From Takakia lepidozioides (taxonomy: Eukaryota; Streptophyta; Takakiopsida; Takakiales; Takakiaceae): a stretch of DNA of 60,000 nucleotides. Below, one piece after another: positions 56,595 through 60,000 of the stretch. Numbering within the stretch: the first letter of the stretch is position 1; the number at the start of each line of letters is the position of its first letter. The translations under genes and the position numbers were made by a program. Location: positions 3,288,001-3,348,000 of the forward strand of contig CM060733.1 of assembly GCA_030704615.1 (NCBI GenBank), read 5' to 3'. The notes beneath the pieces are model-generated. The model saw nothing but the letters and a program-made list of their open reading frames with translations, ran no database searches and was not told the DNA's origin.

Positions 56595-59500
56595 GTGGGG
56601 AGCCCTTGTTTCCAGCGGAGGAGGAAGAGAAGGAAGTCACTATACTTCACGAACTCTAGAAACAGGAATAGAGCCAGAGATAGAATGAGGATGGAAAGAG
56701 TGGACGAAGAGGAAAAGGAGGTAGAAGAGGGAGTAGAGGAAAGTGTGGCGATGGAGGAGCAGGAATCAGCAGAAGAACAGCAGCCCGCCATAGTTCCAAG
56801 AACAGATGAAGAGGACACCGCATCTGAGGGAGAGACAGACGAGATGGAAGAGGATGTTGAAGGTGGCCTCACGAGGAGTCTGCCTGCGGGAAAGAGGAAG
56901 GGGGAGAGGCTCACGTACACGCTCGGCGCAGAGAGCAGCCCGAAGCGCAAAGGGTCCCCGACAATTGGGGAGTCTTCTGGAGCAGCCAAGAAAAAGGTGA
57001 AATCTTTAAGACCCACATTTGTGTTTCGATGCTGATATAAATATAGCCCACACAGGACCAATCTGCACCAAGCCGATAGCACCGCAAACTGGAAGCCCAA
57101 ATAGTGTGCGGCAACGCACACTGTTTGGGCCTACCCATTTGGTTGATTGTTCAGGTGCGAAACGCCCAAACTTGGGCACTACAGCAGGTTCAATACAACC
57201 CAAATTGCAAGCTCAATCAGAGACAGTTGAGCTGAACATTTCACTGTTGTTTCCGTCTCGATATCGATTTTCCAGGACATGTATGTCAGGACGACAAAAC
57301 CCTTCATTGGCAGCTCAAATAGTGTGCGATGGCGCACACTGTTTGAGCTCTACATGTCACGGTTTTGTCCTTGTTGAATTCGCCCTTTAGAGCACGTTTA
57401 TGATGACGAAATAACCATTCAGTGGCAGCTCAAACAGTGTGTGTTGGCGCACACTATTTGAGCTGAACATGTAAGTGTTTTTTCCGATTGAAATTCGGCA
57501 TTTAGGGCACGTTTCTGAGGATGAAATAACCATTCAGTGGCAGCTCAAACAGTGTGCGCCAACGCACACTGTTTGAGCTGTACATGTCACTGCTTTTTTG
57601 GTGTTAAATTCGGACTTCCAGGGCACGTTTATGATGATGAAATAACCATTCAGTGGCAGCTCAAACAGTGTGCGCCAACGCACATTGTTTGAGCTGAACA
57701 TGTCACTGCTTTTTTGGTGTTAAATTCGGACTTCCAGGGCACGTTTATGCTGACGAAATAACCAATCAGTGGCAGCTCAAACACTGTGCGTTGGCGCACA
57801 CTGTTTGAGCTGAACATGTAAGTGTTTTTTCCGATTGAAATTCGGCATTTAGGGCACGTTTCTGAGGATGAAATAACCATTCAGTGGCAGCTCAAACAGT
57901 GTGCGCCAACGCACACTGTTTGAGCTGTACATGTCACTGCTTTTTTGGTGTTAAATTCGGACTTCCACGGCACGTTTATGATGATGAAATAACCATTCAG
58001 TGGCAGCTCAAACAGTGTGCGCCAACGCACACTGTTTGAGCTGAACATGTCACTGCTTTTTGGTGTTAAATTCGGACTTCCAGGGCACGTTTATGATGAC
58101 GAAATAACCATTCAGTGGCAGCTCAAACAGTGTGCGCCAACGCACACTGTTTGAGCTGAACATGTCACTGCTTTTTTGGTGTTAAATTCGGACATCCACG
58201 GCAGGTTTATTATGATGAAATAACCATTCAGTGGCAGCTCAAACAGTGTGCGCCAACGGACACTGTTTGAGCTGTACATGTCACTCCTTTTTTGGTGTTA
58301 AATTCGGACTTCCACGGCCGGTTTGTGATGATGAAATAAACATTCAGTGGCAGCTCAAACAGTGTGCGCCAACGCACACTGTTTGAGCTGTACATGTCAC
58401 TGATTTTTTGGTGTTAAATTCGGACTTCCACAGCACGTTTATGATGAGAAAATAACCATTCAGTGGCAGCTCAAACAGTGTGCGTTGGCGCACACTGTTT
58501 GAGCTGAACATGTAAGTGTTTTTTTCGATTGAAATTCGGCATTTAGGGCACGTTTCTGAGGATGAAATAACCATTCAGTGGCAGCTCAAACAGTGTGCGC
58601 CAACGCACACTGTTTGAGCTGTACATGTCACTGATTTTTTGGTGTTAAATTCGGACTTCCACGGCACGTTTATGATGAGGAAATAACCATTCAGTGGCAG
58701 CTCAAACAGTGTGCGTTGGCGCACACTGTTTGAGCTGAACATGTAAGTGTTTTTTCCGATTGAAATTCGGCATTTAGGGCACGTTTCTGAGGATGAAATA
58801 ACCATTCAGTGGCAGCTCAAACAGTGTGCGCCAACGCACACTGTTTGAGCTGTACATGTCATCGCTTTTTTGGTGTTAAATTTGGACTTCCAGGGCACGT
58901 TTATGATTATGAAATAACCATTCAGTGGCAGCTCAAACAGTGTGCGCCAACGCACACTGTTTGAGCTGAACATGTCACTGCTTTTTTGGTGTTAAATTCG
59001 GACTTCCAGGGCCGGTTTATGATGATGAAGTAACCATTCAGTGGCAGCTCAAACAGTGTGCGCCAACGCACACTGTTTGAGGTGTACGTGTCACACTGTT
59101 CGAACTCACCTTTTCACTTTTTTCATCCAAAATCGGCCGCATATCTTGGAGTTTACAATGAACACTTACCTGGCACAAGTAGATGTTCAATTATCATTTA
59201 CATGGCAAGTGAAACAGTGTGCGTCAACGCACACTGTTTGAGCCCACTTTTACATTGTCTATTTTTGTGGAATTCGGCAACATAGGACATGTCTGTGAGG
59301 GTCAATGTACACTTACCTGGCAGCTTAAAATACTGTGCGTCAACGCACAGTCTTTGAGCCCACTTTTTCATGCCTAAGCCGACGTTTCATGCCTCTCTAA
59401 TATCAAGTTGAATGAACAACCCTGTAGGAGAAGATGCAAAGTGTGGCAGATGAGGTCCCTTCGGGTCAGGAGAAGGAGATAATTGTTGATGTGGACGATG

Positions 59501-60000
59501 AGTTCTATGAAAGCAAAGCCGCTGAGATGCTGGGGGGTCAGAAGGTAAACTCTCAGCTTGTGGTGCAAAGTCTGCTTGCCCCGGGTGGGAGGTTGAAGAT
59601 TCCCCTGTGTAGGTTGGTTTCCATGCCCGTCGTTCGTACACCCCTCGTCAAGGACATTCTCAAGCTGGAGGCCGAGTTTGTGCATGGGTATTTGGATGGA
59701 TCCGCAGTCTTTTACGTTTCTACTAGGGATTCCAAAGGTAATGAGCTCCTCGTGGATCAGTCAATCGTGGACTCCTGGGACCCCATTTGGAGACAGCTGA
59801 ACGAATCCTTCGAACTTCTTCTCTCCAGGAAACCTTCCACCCAGGCATTCTCGGGAAAGATGTTTCACGTTTGGGATGGGAACCACCGCTTGCTTGCATG
59901 GATGGCTGTCATTGGGAGGCTGCACTCACAGGAGGAAGAGTGGCATTACTCTGTTCGATCGATGGTGTTGGATTGTGACGGGAACATGATGGGTCTTCTG
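56595..60000 (+). CDS. ParB-like (DGNHR) family gene, copy 2, intact as far as visible (runs off the right edge)
   Basis: Exon 1 is 56595-56996: basic at first (RRRKRRKS, RNRNRARDR), then strongly acidic with Ser/Glu runs, ending AAKKK. After a 2.4 kb phase-0 GT-AG intron, exon 2 starts at 59428 (EKM; ATG at 59434) and stays open for 573 bases to the edge. It aligns with copy 1 through HGYLDGSAVFYV and GKMFHVWDGNHRLLAWM, then EWHYSVRSMVLD. DGNHR resembles the conserved box of ParB/Srx-fold proteins, which bind or hydrolyse nucleotide or clamp DNA. The methyltransferase half seen in copy 1 would lie beyond the window. The intron is almost entirely a 116-bp palindromic satellite. Exon 1 is assigned by phase and composition, so it is less certain than exon 2. 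Confidence 0.65.
57085..59365. repeat. Satellite array 4, about 116-bp palindromic units inside intron 1 of copy 2
   Basis: CAGCTCAAACAGTGTGCG recurs every 115-116 bases from about 57425 to 59045, with diverged units outside (about 57095, 57310, 59208, 59325), roughly 18-19 in all. Each unit has a hairpin with arms GCTCAAACAGTGTGCG and CGCACACTGTTTGAGC around a four-base centre, CCAA in most units and TTGG in others (for example 57435, 57785, 58477, 58708). The spacer has two types, one with GGTGTTAAATTCGGACTTCC and one with CCGATTGAAATTCGGCATTT. Confidence 0.95.

Noticed and set aside
57085-59365. Regularly spaced palindromic repeats as a CRISPR array
   Set aside because: The spacers are themselves repeats of two types, not unique. 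The units are about 116 bp, and the locus is an intron of a eukaryotic gene with no cas genes.

Overview
The window reads as nuclear DNA of a green plant lineage, probably an early-diverging streptophyte (charophyte alga or bryophyte grade). The reasons are a plant-type initiator tRNA-Met, intron-containing genes with GT-AG splice sites, a Brittle1-type carrier, a molybdopterin synthase small subunit, degenerate TTTAGGG motifs, and plant-style MULE and Ty3/gypsy elements. Species is not provable from this sequence; a Chara-like genome is my best guess.

The left third (1-15 kb) is the ordinary part. It holds a LINE endonuclease remnant at the left edge, tRNA-iMet, a five-exon BT1-like mitochondrial-carrier-family gene, a single-exon MoaD/CNX7 gene on the minus strand, a TA-flanked MITE, and a five-exon gene for an unrecognised 652-residue protein with C-terminal membrane segments. 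From 15 to 18.9 kb the DNA is AT-rich with imperfect telomere-like repeats.

From 19 to 37 kb the DNA is a nest of decayed mobile and mobile-like genes. They are a DUF7869-type transposase-like gene, a plus-strand gene cut by an LTR, a large ParB-like/methyltransferase-like gene (gene M), the end of a Ser-Pro-x-Tyr repeat gene, and a Ty3/gypsy element whose LTR has an internally duplicated U3. A 24-bp palindrome (arms AACCTCCACTG and CAGTGGAGGTT) occurs nine times between 20.8 and 30.6 kb. At least four copies lie inside introns of different genes.

From 37 to 46 kb lie two related MULE transposase genes (A and B) that share one intron position. From 50.5 kb to the right edge lie two copies of a gene family with a ParB-type DGNHR motif. 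The full copy (50.6-56.3 kb) continues into a SAM-dependent DNA methyltransferase fold in beta-class motif order, but is broken by several frameshifts. The second copy (56.6 kb to the edge) is open as far as it can be read. Gene M at 26-30 kb appears to be a distant relative with the same domain order.

Four satellite arrays of palindromic units (74, 53-285, 95 and 116 bp periods) sit between or inside these genes, two of them within introns of the ParB-methyltransferase genes. The 116-bp array contains palindromes whose centre occurs in both orientations. The ParB-methyltransferase family with its palindromic satellites is the best candidate for an undescribed system here.
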